Assembly (NCBI GenBank): GCA_002327525.1
Contig: DCWG01000142.1
Span: forward strand, 1-19,901
DNA: 19,901 nt
Source of the DNA: Gammaproteobacteria bacterium UBA2168
GTDB taxonomy: Bacteria; Pseudomonadota; Gammaproteobacteria; Pseudomonadales; Azotimanducaceae
Reading direction: 5' to 3'
Shown one piece after another: positions 7,608 through 15,193 of this stretch (position 1 is its first letter; each line of letters opens with the position of its first letter). Both the position numbers and the translations under genes were made by a program. The notes under the pieces were generated by a model. That model did not search any database. It saw only the letters and a list, made by a program, of their open reading frames with translations, and was not told the origin of the DNA.

Positions 7608-8166
7608 TCAGACCCTCAAGCGCTCAACCACGAAGGACATCCTCCAACGACATCCTCCAACGACATCCTCCAACGCAGCGAGTTCGGATGCTTCGAATTG
7701 AGCAAAATACTTCACACGTGTGAGGATATCGCTCGTGCCGAAATACTCACTGGCGCATTCCGGGTGCACGAATCCCCCTCCCCCGTACACGCCTTCCTCG
7801 AAAGAAGACAGTTTGATCCTCCACGCTTCCTTCTCGATCATCTCGCTGCAACAACGGCAAGGTGCCCTGGCGCTCGGCGCACGCTCGATGCCGCCGATGC
7901 GCTCAAGCTGCGGATGTTCGAGACCTTCGGCGATGATTGCTTGCAGCGTTTTTTACATCGGGGATGTCTACTTCGGCCAACACCTCGCAAAGCGAACCAG
8001 GGCGCCGGTACGCGGCACACAGCAGATGAAACCACACCGTCATCTCGCCGTCGGCAAACGGATTGGGAAACCGTTCGCCGAAGCGAAACTCTCCCTTGTC
8101 GATGGCAGCTGTGCAACCGCGGCACTTGGACCGTCCGCTGGCCGCCGGTTCGAGGACATGTGCCAT
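7608..8166 (-). pseudogene. Two PARP-type zinc-finger protein, frameshifted in a poly-A run
   Basis: The first frame begins MAHVLEPAASGRSKCRGC and contains a C-x2-C-x28-H-x2-C finger (Cys15, Cys18, His47, Cys50), exactly the spacing of PARP finger 1. A run of six A (minus strand, 7954-7949) carries one extra A; after it the reading moves to a second frame with a second finger, C-x2-C-x27-H-x2-C, in the stretch from PCRCC to FVHPEC, ending SELAALEDV. PARP fingers bind DNA breaks in eukaryotic enzymes; bacterial two-finger proteins without a catalytic domain exist, but their role is not known to me. The ATG follows the S9 peptidase stop by one base (TGACATG), so translation is coupled. The 3' end is further altered by a 13-bp repeat expansion. 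It is either a recent pseudogene or a read error in a homopolymer. Confidence 0.8.
7636..7674. repeat. Three perfect 13-bp tandem repeats
   Basis: GACATCCTCCAAC occurs three times in a row (7636-7648, 7649-7661, 7662-7674) at the 3' end of the PARP-finger gene. With a single copy the second frame would end naturally as SELAALEDVLRG and then a stop. The two extra copies (26 bp) shift the frame and add a tail of about 17 unrelated residues, so slippage is the likely origin. Confidence 0.95.
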
Positions 8167-8167
8167 G

Positions 8168-10249
8168 TCAGACGCCGGAAGCCTCGCCGGTGCTCACGTC
8201 GAACCCGGACACGTACTCGGCGCCATGCACAACCTCCACGCTAGACCCTTCGAAATCGTCACCGATGGGTTCGAAACGCCCACCGAGGCAACCAGCGAGG
8301 AAACCTTCGGTGACCGCAAAGAACGACATACGGTTTTCCGGTCTGGCGAAGCCGTGACCCTCGTCCGGGTAGTTGAGATAGGTGACCGGCAGATCGCGCT
8401 CACCCATCGCCGCCACCAGCTGATCCGACTCGAGTTTGGTGACGCGTGGATCGTTTTGCCCCTGACCGATGAGCAGCGGTACCTGGATGTCCTTCACCCG
8501 CGAGATCGGCGAGCGATTGAACATGTCGGCGCGTTGTGCCTCGTTCGCCGGGTTGCCCACATATTTGAACCAGGTGCTCTCGAGAAACGGTGCCCAGTAC
8601 GGCGGAAAGCTCTCCACCAGCGTCACCAGGCTGGATGGACCGACGATGTCCACACCACACTCGAAGCTGTCCGGCGTGAAGGTCACGCCCACCAGCGTGG
8701 CATAGCCGCCGTAGGATCCTCCCATGATGGCGACCTGGCCAGAGCTCGTGATCTTGCTGGCAATGGCCCAGTTCACGGCATCGATGAGGTCGTCGTGCAT
8801 CTTACCGGCGAATTCGCCGATGGCTGCGTTGACGAATGTCTTGCCGAATCCGGTAGAACCGCGGTAGTTCACACTCAGCACTGCGTAACCCCGGTTGGCC
8901 AGCCACTGGTGGGTGGAGTTGTAGCCGTACGCATCGCGGGCCCAGGGTCCACCATGCACCAGCAACACCATCGGTACTGGTTGCTCGGGAAGCCCGTCGC
9001 CATCGGTGTCCGATCCAGGCGGCAGCGTGACGTAGGAGACCAGGGTCAGGCCATCCCGGGAAGTAACTTCCACGGGATGCATGGGCTGCAGCTGCGCGTC
9101 TGCGAGTTCGGGGCGCGTGTCAAACATCCTGTCGAGCGTGCGGGCATCGCGGTCGAACAGGTAGTAGGTGCCAGGCGCTTGCGCTGCCTCGGAGTGCACC
9201 ACGGCGCGAATGCCGTCAGCTGTCCCCGACAGAAAGCTCAGATCGCCATCGAGTCTTGCGCGCAGATACTCGAGATCGTCTTGCGCACCGTCGGTGAGCG
9301 CATGCCATTCCACTCGTGTGTAATCCACCGCATAGGCCGTTACTTCATAGGTAACCGGATCGATCACGACGTTGCTGATGTCAGCTCGCGGATCCTCGGC
9401 CACCACTTCGGCCGCGCCATCCTCGAGCGAGACCAGCGTCAGCGCAGTGGTGTCTCGCTCCCGGCTGTCCGTGATATAGACGTGCTCGTTATCTGCCGTG
9501 AAGCCGACTACGTTGGTGGTGAGTACATCTTCCGCGGGGATGCTCAACCACTCGCTCCAGCCGCCCTCTCCATCGCTCTTCATGACCAGCACTCCGCTAC
9601 CCACGACCTGCTTCAGGGCGAGTCTCGGTTCCAGATTGTGATCCGCCACGAAACCGACAAAGCCCGGATTTTCGACGATCAGCTTTTGCTCACCGGTACT
9701 GATCGTGATCTCGTAGAGGTCGAACAACTGCGGGTTACGTTCATTGAGCCCTACCAGCACCCTGTCCGGACGTTGCCGGCTGACTGCCTCGATTGTTGCC
9801 TTGGTGGCTTCCCCCACGGGCGTGAGATCCCGCACTTCGCCACTTTCGATATCGGCGGCGTAGACATGATGATTCTCGTTCCCGCCGGAGTCCTGCAGAT
9901 AGAGTACAAATCGGCTGTCCGGCGACCAGAAATGCATCGCTACACCGCGTTCGCGCTCCTGGGTGACAGCACGCGCGGTGGAAGGGTCGCTGGCATCCGC
10001 CACCCATATATTCAGCACGCCGTCCACCGGCGCCAGCCAGCTCAGGTGTTTTCCATCGGGACTGATCCGGCCCTGGATGCGTGTGGGATTACCAAACACG
10101 TCCCCACGCGGTATGAGAGGAAAGGGTGCGGCCGCCTCCTGTTCGCCGGGCTCCGCTGCGGTGGCGGCCGAATCCTGCGCCGGATCGCTGCATCCACCGA
10201 GCCACAGCACGCCCATGACGATGAGTATGCCAAAGCGAGGACCATTCAT
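8168..10249 (-). CDS. S9 family prolyl oligopeptidase-type lipoprotein
   Basis: A 693-residue serine peptidase. The start ATG at 10249 has GGGGA 5 nt upstream; the longer TTG start would bury the signal. The lipoprotein signal ends in the lipobox L-G-G-C with Cys20, so the protein should be lipidated and anchored in the cell envelope. Residues of about 50-400 form the beta-propeller (WAP-type strand repeats such as GRISPDGKHLSWLAP and HFWSPDSRFVLYLQD). The alpha/beta hydrolase domain follows, with oxyanion region LLVHGGPWARD, the nucleophile Ser512 in GGSYGG, Asp600 in GQNDPRV and His632 in DEGHGF; the spacings fit family S9 (dipeptidyl peptidase or acylaminoacyl peptidase type). It should degrade peptides, perhaps Pro-containing ones. 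The PARP-finger gene follows after 1 nt. Confidence 0.94.
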   Translation of the reverse strand: MNGPRFGILIVMGVLWLGGCSDPAQDSAATAAEPGEQEAAAPFPLIPRGDVFGNPTRIQGRISPDGKHLSWLAPVDGVLNIWVADASDPSTARAVTQERERGVAMHFWSPDSRFVLYLQDSGGNENHHVYAADIESGEVRDLTPVGEATKATIEAVSRQRPDRVLVGLNERNPQLFDLYEITISTGEQKLIVENPGFVGFVADHNLEPRLALKQVVGSGVLVMKSDGEGGWSEWLSIPAEDVLTTNVVGFTADNEHVYITDSRERDTTALTLVSLEDGAAEVVAEDPRADISNVVIDPVTYEVTAYAVDYTRVEWHALTDGAQDDLEYLRARLDGDLSFLSGTADGIRAVVHSEAAQAPGTYYLFDRDARTLDRMFDTRPELADAQLQPMHPVEVTSRDGLTLVSYVTLPPGSDTDGDGLPEQPVPMVLLVHGGPWARDAYGYNSTHQWLANRGYAVLSVNYRGSTGFGKTFVNAAIGEFAGKMHDDLIDAVNWAIASKITSSGQVAIMGGSYGGYATLVGVTFTPDSFECGVDIVGPSSLVTLVESFPPYWAPFLESTWFKYVGNPANEAQRADMFNRSPISRVKDIQVPLLIGQGQNDPRVTKLESDQLVAAMGERDLPVTYLNYPDEGHGFARPENRMSFFAVTEGFLAGCLGGRFEPIGDDFEGSSVEVVHGAEYVSGFDVSTGEASGV

Positions 10250-10269
10250 GTATTTCCCCAATCGATGAT

Positions 10270-10485
10270 TGCTGTGTATTTAGAACCTAACCCAGGACCG
10301 GCTCAAGCGCTGTGGGCCGTAGTTGCCCTGGTAGTGCATGGACGTGTGCAGGTAGCGGTCGACAAACAAGGTACCGGATGCCTTGTCCATTTCGTGTTTG
10401 ATGGGCTTACCTCCACCGGGACTTCAATGATGACGTTGATGTCTTCTGGCGGTTGGTCGCCAATCGGAATGGCGTCGGGATTCAT
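10270..10485 (-). pseudogene. ppa: Inorganic pyrophosphatase relic, N-terminal part
   Basis: From an ATG at 10485 the frame reads MNPDAIPIGDQPPEDINVII, the normal start of family I pyrophosphatases (Ppa), which hydrolyse PPi in the cytoplasm. After E-V-P-V-E a one-base shift near 10412 moves to another frame that continues [20 protein letters not shown] and then [11 protein letters not shown], again Ppa-like. Soon after GNYG the similarity stops at the S9 peptidase start region, so the conserved Asp-rich catalytic half is missing. An essential enzyme would not be expected to survive in this form, so a complete copy should exist elsewhere in the genome. The relic's old promoter may now lie upstream of the S9 gene, which is an inference. 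Confidence 0.78.
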
Positions 10486-10680
10486 GACGGTACCGGGAGT
10501 TGCGAAGGCGTGCATTATTCGAACGCCGCCGCAACGCTGCAAGACAATTTGGCCGGGGTCGTGCGCTCGGCGTTTGCACTGCCCTATCCCCAGCCGGTTT
10601 TGCCTGCCCATCAAATTTATTCAAATGTTCCGCTGTGCAGGGTAGATCTATGAGCGCCAGGACACCGAAACCCGGTAAGT

Positions 10681-10917
10681 GTGTTGACGACCGAATTGAG
10701 CGCCATGCTACCCGTCGCCAATCTGGTCGGACTCAAACGTGCCGGGGAATCACTGCGCTTGAATGCGCTGGCCGCACTGGTCATCACGCTGGTCGCCTGG
10801 GGCCTCACCGATGCAACGGGCAGCGTCGCACAGTGGATCGCACTCGGGGCGGGTGCATATGTCACTTTTTCATGGGCCCAGTCATTGTCGGTAACTCTAT
10901 CGTTGATTAGACAATAA
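10681..10917 (+). pseudogene. Short membrane-protein fragment, possibly MFS
   Basis: A 78-residue frame (GTG start at 10681) with two hydrophobic helices (LNALAALVITLVAWGL and WIALGAGAYVTFSWAQSL) behind a basic segment GLKRAGESLRL. The arrangement resembles a central piece of an MFS-type transporter, but the match is from memory and weak. No clear ribosome site precedes it, and an in-frame stop at 10651 bars a longer N-terminus. It ends soon after the second helix, so it is far too short for a transporter. It is best read as a gene remnant; an independent small membrane protein is possible. Confidence 0.4.
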
Positions 10918-10985
10918 TTGTCGGTTCGCACCATCTGCGCGTGAAACCAGGCGCATCTCGATGGTTCGACATCAGAAACAATACT

Positions 10986-11008
10986 TTCAGGCAGGTTGTG
11001 TGCCTGAA
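10986..11008. promoter_or_regulatory. Perfect inverted repeat upstream of the selenoprotein region
   Basis: TTCAGGCA (10986-10993) and TGCCTGAA (11001-11008) form a perfect 8-bp inverted repeat around a 7-nt loop. It sits 92 nt before the small membrane protein. No T-run follows, so an operator or RNA hairpin is as likely as a terminator. The half-site TGCCTGAA also occurs at 2669-2676. Confidence 0.35.
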
Positions 11009-11099
11009 TGTCCCTCCCCAATCGACATCCGTACCTGATAGCATTCACGCTGATGCTCATCTGTTTATCCACAAGTGAGCTTCACCGTCGGGAGGGCGT

Positions 11100-11204
11100 A
11101 TGCGCAACAACAGCGAACTCAGTATCAGCAAGAAAAAACAGGATGCGCTGGTACTCCTCGTTTTGATCGCCCTTGGCACGCTGGCCGTGATTTTCCTGAC
11201 CTGA
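11100..11204 (+). CDS. Small single-pass membrane protein (34 aa)
   Basis: This is a short ORF with an unusually good start: ATG at 11100 with GGAGG 4 nt upstream (GGGAGG at 11090-11095). The product has a polar, lysine-rich N-terminus (S-I-S-K-K-K-Q-D) and one hydrophobic segment, ALVLLVLIALGTLAVIFLT, that runs to the last residue. The positive-inside rule puts the N-terminus in the cytoplasm. I do not recognise a family. The selenoprotein gene follows after 36 bp on the same strand, so they may be co-transcribed and functionally linked. Confidence 0.55.
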   Translation: MRNNSELSISKKKQDALVLLVLIALGTLAVIFLT

Positions 11205-11240
11205 CGGCGGGCCTCCACACATGAGGATGACAACACCAGC

Positions 11241-12098
11241 ATGAACGATATGACCGCTCACGCCGTCCCCTACATGGAACGATCACGCCTGTACTACGAG
11301 GCGCAGGGATTCGAGAAGCCCTATGTCTGGGCCACTCATGAAGAGGTTCCCTTGGCACCGCTCGCGAGGGCCCTGGCCGACTGTACGCTCACCGTGATTA
11401 CCACGGCCAGTCTGTGCGAGCGCCTGCCACTGAAACCGCGCTCGGTCACCTCGGGCGAGACGGCCAACATGCCCGAGCGCCTGTACGCCAACGACCTGTC
11501 GTGGGACAAGGAAGCCACACACCTTGAGGATCTGAATTCCTACTTTCCGATCGACCACCTCAATGCATTGGCGGACAGCGGCCGCATCGGCGCGCTCGCC
11601 AGGCGTTTCCATTGCGCACCCACCGAGTACAGTCAACGCAAAACGAATGAAGCAGACGCGCCGGACATCCTGGCCCGATGCCAGGAAGACGGCGTCGACA
11701 TCGCCCTACTGATTCCGTTGTGACCCGTGTGTCACCAGACCGTGAGTCTGGTTGCCCGACACCTCGAGACCGCCGGTATCCCAACCGTCGTGCTGGGTTC
11801 CGCGAGAGACATCGTCGAACATTGCGGCGTGCCACGTTTCCTGTTCGTGGATTTCCCTCTCGGCAACCCCTGCGGCAGGCCCTGGGACGAACAGATGCAG
11901 CGCAGTATCGTCACCAGCGCACTCGGCCTCTTCGAACAGGCGCAGGAACCCCGCACGACAACGCAAGCGCCCTTTCAATTCAACGACGACGAGAGCTGGC
12001 GGCGGCGCTACATGCAGGTGCGCGCTGAGGACGCAGCCGGTCTGGCACGCCGCGGAGCAGAGCTGCGGCGCAGGAGAGCACAGAGCAAAAGCGGCTGA
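11241..12098 (+). CDS. Selenoprotein, glycine/sarcosine/betaine reductase B-like, with in-frame TGA
   Basis: Read through the TGA at 11721-11723, the frame gives 285 residues with Sec161 in U-P-V-C, a U-x-x-C redox motif (Cys164). The code continues in the same frame with HQTVSLVARHLETAGIPTVV and the family-typical SARDIVEHCGVPRFLF and DFPLGNPCGRP. The N-terminal half has YFPIDHLNALADSGRIGALA and ends at the TGA in DIALLIPL. This matches proteins annotated as the GrdB-like selenoprotein B family. Clostridial GrdB is the substrate-binding subunit of glycine reductase, but the role of single-gene proteobacterial homologues is unclear. A hairpin fitting the bacterial SECIS model follows the TGA. 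Without the readthrough, two fragments with no reason to be adjacent and in one frame would result. The start is uncertain (ATG 11241 or 11250; AGGA is 14 nt upstream of 11241). A nonsense mutation is the alternative. Confidence 0.82.
11724..11762 (+). promoter_or_regulatory. Bacterial SECIS hairpin
   Basis: Directly after the TGA, ACCAGAC (11734-11740) pairs with GTCTGGT (11746-11752) around the 5-nt loop CGTGA. A lower stem GTGT (11727-11730) with ACAC (11759-11762) is separated by an internal loop. The apical loop starts 17 nt after the TGA and has a G in its second position. Both fit the published bSECIS model (loop 16-37 nt downstream, G among the first two loop bases). SelB would bind this to bring Sec-tRNA. 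Confidence 0.72.
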
Positions 12099-12311
12099 GC
12101 ATCGCCAGCGGCTACTTCGTCCACGACGCTCAGGCCAGAATGTTGGCCGATACCGCCCACCCGGAAATTGCCCGCCAGTTTCTCACGGCATGCTGCGAGG
12201 ATGGGTATCCCAGCGCGATACACGATAGCAGAAGGGGCCGCCTGAAGACTCCCGAGCGCCTCCCCCGGCACACAAACGACTCGGGCACCTGCACACCAAA
12301 GCGCGGCATAG
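12099..12311 (+). other. Unassigned stretch between selenoprotein and P1 peptidase
   Basis: Starting in a frame other than the selenoprotein's, the code reads open past its stop with SIASGYFVHDAQARMLADTA and HPEIARQFLTACCEDGYP, looking protein-like for about 45 codons before turning arginine-rich and ending near 12341. I do not recognise a family and there is no ribosome site. It may be a leftover of a deleted gene. Confidence 0.3.
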
Positions 12312-12319
12312 ATGAATAT

Positions 12320-12352
12320 CGGCGCCCCCGGTGCTCATGAAGGCGGGCGCCG
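12320..12352. terminator. GC-rich hairpin before the P1 peptidase
   Basis: CGGCGCCC (12320-12327) and GGGCGCCG (12345-12352) are perfect inverted repeats with a 17-nt loop. The hairpin would fold over the ATG at 12312, which supports the downstream start at 12396 for the peptidase. No T-run is present. Confidence 0.35.
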
Positions 12353-12395
12353 CATCGCGCTTGCGTTTGACACGGTGCCCGATCAGAATCGGCGC

Positions 12396-13415
12396 GTGAT
12401 CTGGCTGGGACTCGTCATCGCGCTCGCCGCTCCTCCTGCCGCCGTTGGTTCGGGGCTGACCCTCATCGAAGGTATTCGAGTAGGACACCACACGCTTTCG
12501 CAAAGACCCACGGGCTGTACCGTCGTTCTCACTGAGGGCGGTGCGGTGGCAGGGGTCGATGTACGGGGATCCGCACCGGGTTCGCGCGAAGTGGCGCTGC
12601 TCGCTCCCGTAAACACAGTAGAGCGCGTGCACGCGGTAGTGCTCTCCGGTGGCAGCGCCTTCGGCCTCGATTCCGCGTCGGGCGTCGTTCGCTACCTCGA
12701 AGATCGTGACATCGGGCTCGATGTGGGGATCGCCAAAGTGCCTATCGTGCCGGCCGCTATCCTCTTCGATCTGGGAGTGGGTGGTAAACCAGACGTTCGT
12801 CCGGGCGCGGATTGCGGCTTTCAGGCTGCCCGAGCGGCAACGTCGGGCGTTATCGCGCAGGGTAACGTGGGTGTGGGCGCGGGTGCCACGGTCGGGAAAA
12901 GCAGTGGTCCCGGGCGGGCAATGAAAGGCGGCATCGGTACTGCCGCCATCGAGCTCCCGAACGGGCTCGTGGTTGCTGCGCTGATAGCGGTCAACGCACT
13001 TGGTGACGTAATCGACCCGGCCACGGGGGAACTCATCGCCGGTGTCCGTGACGAAAATGGTTCCGGCCTCGCGGACGTGCGCAAGCTGCTGCGCTCCGGG
13101 GCATTGGTTCAGGACGGTCTGGGGCGCAACACCACCATTGGCGTGGTGGCGACCAACGCACGGCTCACCAAGACCCAGGCCACCAAGATTGCGCAGATGG
13201 CTCACGATGGTCTGGCGCGCGCCATCGTACCGGCACACACACCGTCTGACGGCGACATGCTATTCGCCCTCGCACTCGGCAACTGGAAAGGCGACGCACG
13301 GATCTCCACCGTGGGCGCGCTCGCCGCCGAGGCCGTGTCCGCCGCCATACTGAGCGCGATCGCAAATGCGGAAGGCATCCCGGGCTTTCCCGCTGCATCG
13401 GACATCAATCCCTGA
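12396..13415 (+). CDS. P1 family (DmpA-like) aminopeptidase, exported
   Basis: Family S58/P1 peptidases are Ntn hydrolases that cleave N-terminal residues and beta-peptides and cut themselves to become active. Visible motifs are LTLIEGIRVGHHT near the start, GCTVVLTEGG, SGGSAFGLDSASGVV, GAGATVGKSSGPGRAMKGG, GLVVAALIAVNALGDV and GRNTTIGVVATNA. By alignment with DmpA (Ser250), the second Thr in N-T-T-I-G, Thr247 counted from the GTG at 12396, is the likely nucleophile exposed by self-cleavage. I prefer this GTG because it opens a signal peptide (IWLGLVIALAAPPAAVGSG) that would send the enzyme to the periplasm; the ATG at 12312 would add 28 polar residues. No strong ribosome site supports either. 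The symporter gene overlaps its stop, so it may import the released amino acids. Confidence 0.88.
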   Translation: MIWLGLVIALAAPPAAVGSGLTLIEGIRVGHHTLSQRPTGCTVVLTEGGAVAGVDVRGSAPGSREVALLAPVNTVERVHAVVLSGGSAFGLDSASGVVRYLEDRDIGLDVGIAKVPIVPAAILFDLGVGGKPDVRPGADCGFQAARAATSGVIAQGNVGVGAGATVGKSSGPGRAMKGGIGTAAIELPNGLVVAALIAVNALGDVIDPATGELIAGVRDENGSGLADVRKLLRSGALVQDGLGRNTTIGVVATNARLTKTQATKIAQMAHDGLARAIVPAHTPSDGDMLFALALGNWKGDARISTVGALAAEAVSAAILSAIANAEGIPGFPAASDINP

Positions 13416-14803
13416 ACGCCTATCTCGTTGCGATTCTCGGCTACTCCGCGGCGCTAATCGGCCTTGGACTCTACGTCGGGCGCCGTGTGAACACGACCGG
13501 CGCATTCTTCGTCGCCGGCAGGAGCCTGGGTCCGGTCTTGCTGTTCTCGACACTTCTCGCCGCGAATATCGGCGCCGGTTCGACGATGGGGGCGGCGGGT
13601 ATCGGCTACACCGAGGGGTTCATTGCATGGTGGTGGGTGGGTTCAGCCGGAATCGGTACCATTCTCCTCGCAATTTGGGTGGGCCCCCGGGTATGGCGAA
13701 TCGCCAAGGAACACGATTTGCAGACAATGGGAGATCTGCTCGAACTCCGCTATGGCCGCACCGTGCGAGGCATGGTCACCGCCTTGCTCTGGGTCGGCAC
13801 CCTGTTCGTTCTCGCGGGACAACTCATAGCGGTGGCGTTCGTGTTGCAGGCGGTGGCTGACATTCCAAAGATCTACGGCTGCCTCATCGGCGGTGTAGTG
13901 ATGACCAGCTACTTCGCCGCCGGTGGACTGCTGTCGTCGGCGTGGGTAAACCTCGTCCAACTCGCCGTGCTCATCATCGGCTTCGCGCTCGTGGTGCCAG
14001 TGGCTCTGTCGAGCGTCGGCGGCCTATCCGGGCTTACGGAGGCCACGACCAGCATTGACCCAAATTACACGAATCCATGGCGCGGGGGCTCACCGGCAAT
14101 GTACTACGTTGCACTTCTGGTGCCTGCGTTCATCGTCTCACCCGGCCTGATTCAGAAAATCTACGGAGCGCGCGACGCACGTACAGTACGTGTTGGCGTC
14201 GCAGCGGCGGGCGTTGCATTGCTGATTTTCGCCTCCCTCCCCCCCATACTCGGCGCCATTGCACGGGTCCACTTTCCCGAACTCGAAAGCCAGGGACTGG
14301 CACTGCCGACACTTCTCGTCGAACGCATACCACTGCTGTTGGGCGCATTGGGTCTGGCAGCAATCTTCTCAGCAGAAGTCAGTTCCGCGGATGCGATTCT
14401 GTTCATGTTGGCCACGTCGTTGTCGAAAGACCTTTACCAGCGCTTTCTACGCCCGGGTGCAACGGACAACGACGTTCTAAGGGTGGCCCGACTCGCCGCA
14501 CTCGCGGGGGGCGCTCTGGGAGTGGGCATAGCTATCTGGTTCGAAACCATTGTCGGCGCGCTGTCTATCTTCTACTCACTTCTCAGCGTGAGTCTGTTCG
14601 TCCCCGTTATAGCCGCCATCCATTCGCGTGACGCGGGACGGCCCGAGGCGTTCGCGGCAATTCTGGCCGGTGTTCTCGCGTTGCTTGCGGTTACCTCGTT
14701 GACGGACGGACGAGGCTACGGGACGTGGAACCCGACCCTCATCGCGCTTCTGGTGAGTGGTGTCGCGTTCGGGGTGGTTTTCATTGCGCGCCGGCGATCC
14801 TAG
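13412..14803 (+). CDS. Sodium:solute symporter family transporter
   Basis: An integral membrane protein of 463 residues when started at a CTG (13412-13414) that overlaps the peptidase TGA in the string CTGA. The residues from that codon (LNAYLVAILGYSAALIGLGL) form the expected first helix and the signature FFVAGRSLGP follows. A later GTG at 13487 would remove this first helix. Family motifs include the sodium-binding region ANIGAGSTMGAAG, a helix pair near FSAEVSSADAILFMLATSLS, and the tail of helices typical of the SSS family (PF00474). It likely imports an amino acid, peptide or organic acid with Na+; the substrate is unknown. The overlap implies translational coupling to the P1 peptidase. 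The non-standard start is an inference. Confidence 0.87.
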   Translation: MNAYLVAILGYSAALIGLGLYVGRRVNTTGAFFVAGRSLGPVLLFSTLLAANIGAGSTMGAAGIGYTEGFIAWWWVGSAGIGTILLAIWVGPRVWRIAKEHDLQTMGDLLELRYGRTVRGMVTALLWVGTLFVLAGQLIAVAFVLQAVADIPKIYGCLIGGVVMTSYFAAGGLLSSAWVNLVQLAVLIIGFALVVPVALSSVGGLSGLTEATTSIDPNYTNPWRGGSPAMYYVALLVPAFIVSPGLIQKIYGARDARTVRVGVAAAGVALLIFASLPPILGAIARVHFPELESQGLALPTLLVERIPLLLGALGLAAIFSAEVSSADAILFMLATSLSKDLYQRFLRPGATDNDVLRVARLAALAGGALGVGIAIWFETIVGALSIFYSLLSVSLFVPVIAAIHSRDAGRPEAFAAILAGVLALLAVTSLTDGRGYGTWNPTLIALLVSGVAFGVVFIARRRS

Positions 14804-14858
14804 TGGTCCATGCGGTAAATTGTGTGACTTGAGGCCGCGCATAGTGTTCGCGTCAACG

Positions 14859-15138
14859 TCAGCCGACCAGTAGAAACGCAGCGCCGCTTCCGATCATGAG
14901 GAGCTTGGCCAGGTGCCTGACCCGCCACGTTGGTGGCAGCCGCTTCTCGAGCAACACGAATCCGGTGATGGCAGCAATCCAGAGCAGGTTCATCACACCA
15001 CCGACGAACAGCAACAGCATAAGACCCCAACAACAACCGAGGCAGCAGGCGCCGTGGCACACACCGAGCAAGACGGCGCCGAACAACCGCGGGCTGAACT
15101 TACCTGCCAGATAAGTGGCTGGGCTTTGACAGTGCCGC
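14859..15138 (-). pseudogene. DUF2182 membrane protein, C-terminal fragment
   Basis: The minus-strand frame holds GVCHGACCLGCCWGLMLLLF and VGGVMNLLWIAAITGFVLLE, the conserved core of DUF2182 (predicted metal-binding membrane proteins, linked in some species to copper or periplasmic metal chemistry). It then has a short last helix. Full members have about 250 residues and five or more helices. The first half is absent: the fragment begins at R-H-C-Q-S-P, next to unrelated DNA and a P450 remnant on the other strand. It is likely not functional. Confidence 0.75.
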
Positions 15139-15193
15139 ACTGGAAGCGGTCATCATCGCAGACAGCAGACCCAACTCATCGAATTCCGCCTGC

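Noticed and set aside
7636..7674. CRISPR-like array
   Set aside because: The three 13-bp units are directly adjacent without spacers, so this is a slippage tandem repeat.
8063..10645. An 860-codon open frame on the plus strand
   Set aside because: It lies wholly opposite the S9 peptidase, whose motifs and catalytic triad are clear. The product has no family features and is a GC-driven antisense shadow.
11727..12098. Independent gene starting at GTG 11727
   Set aside because: It is in the same frame as the upstream ORF, three bases past the TGA, and only together do they match one protein family.
12183..13238. A 351-codon frame on the minus strand
   Set aside because: It is antisense to the P1 peptidase, and its sequence is Arg/His-rich without family motifs.
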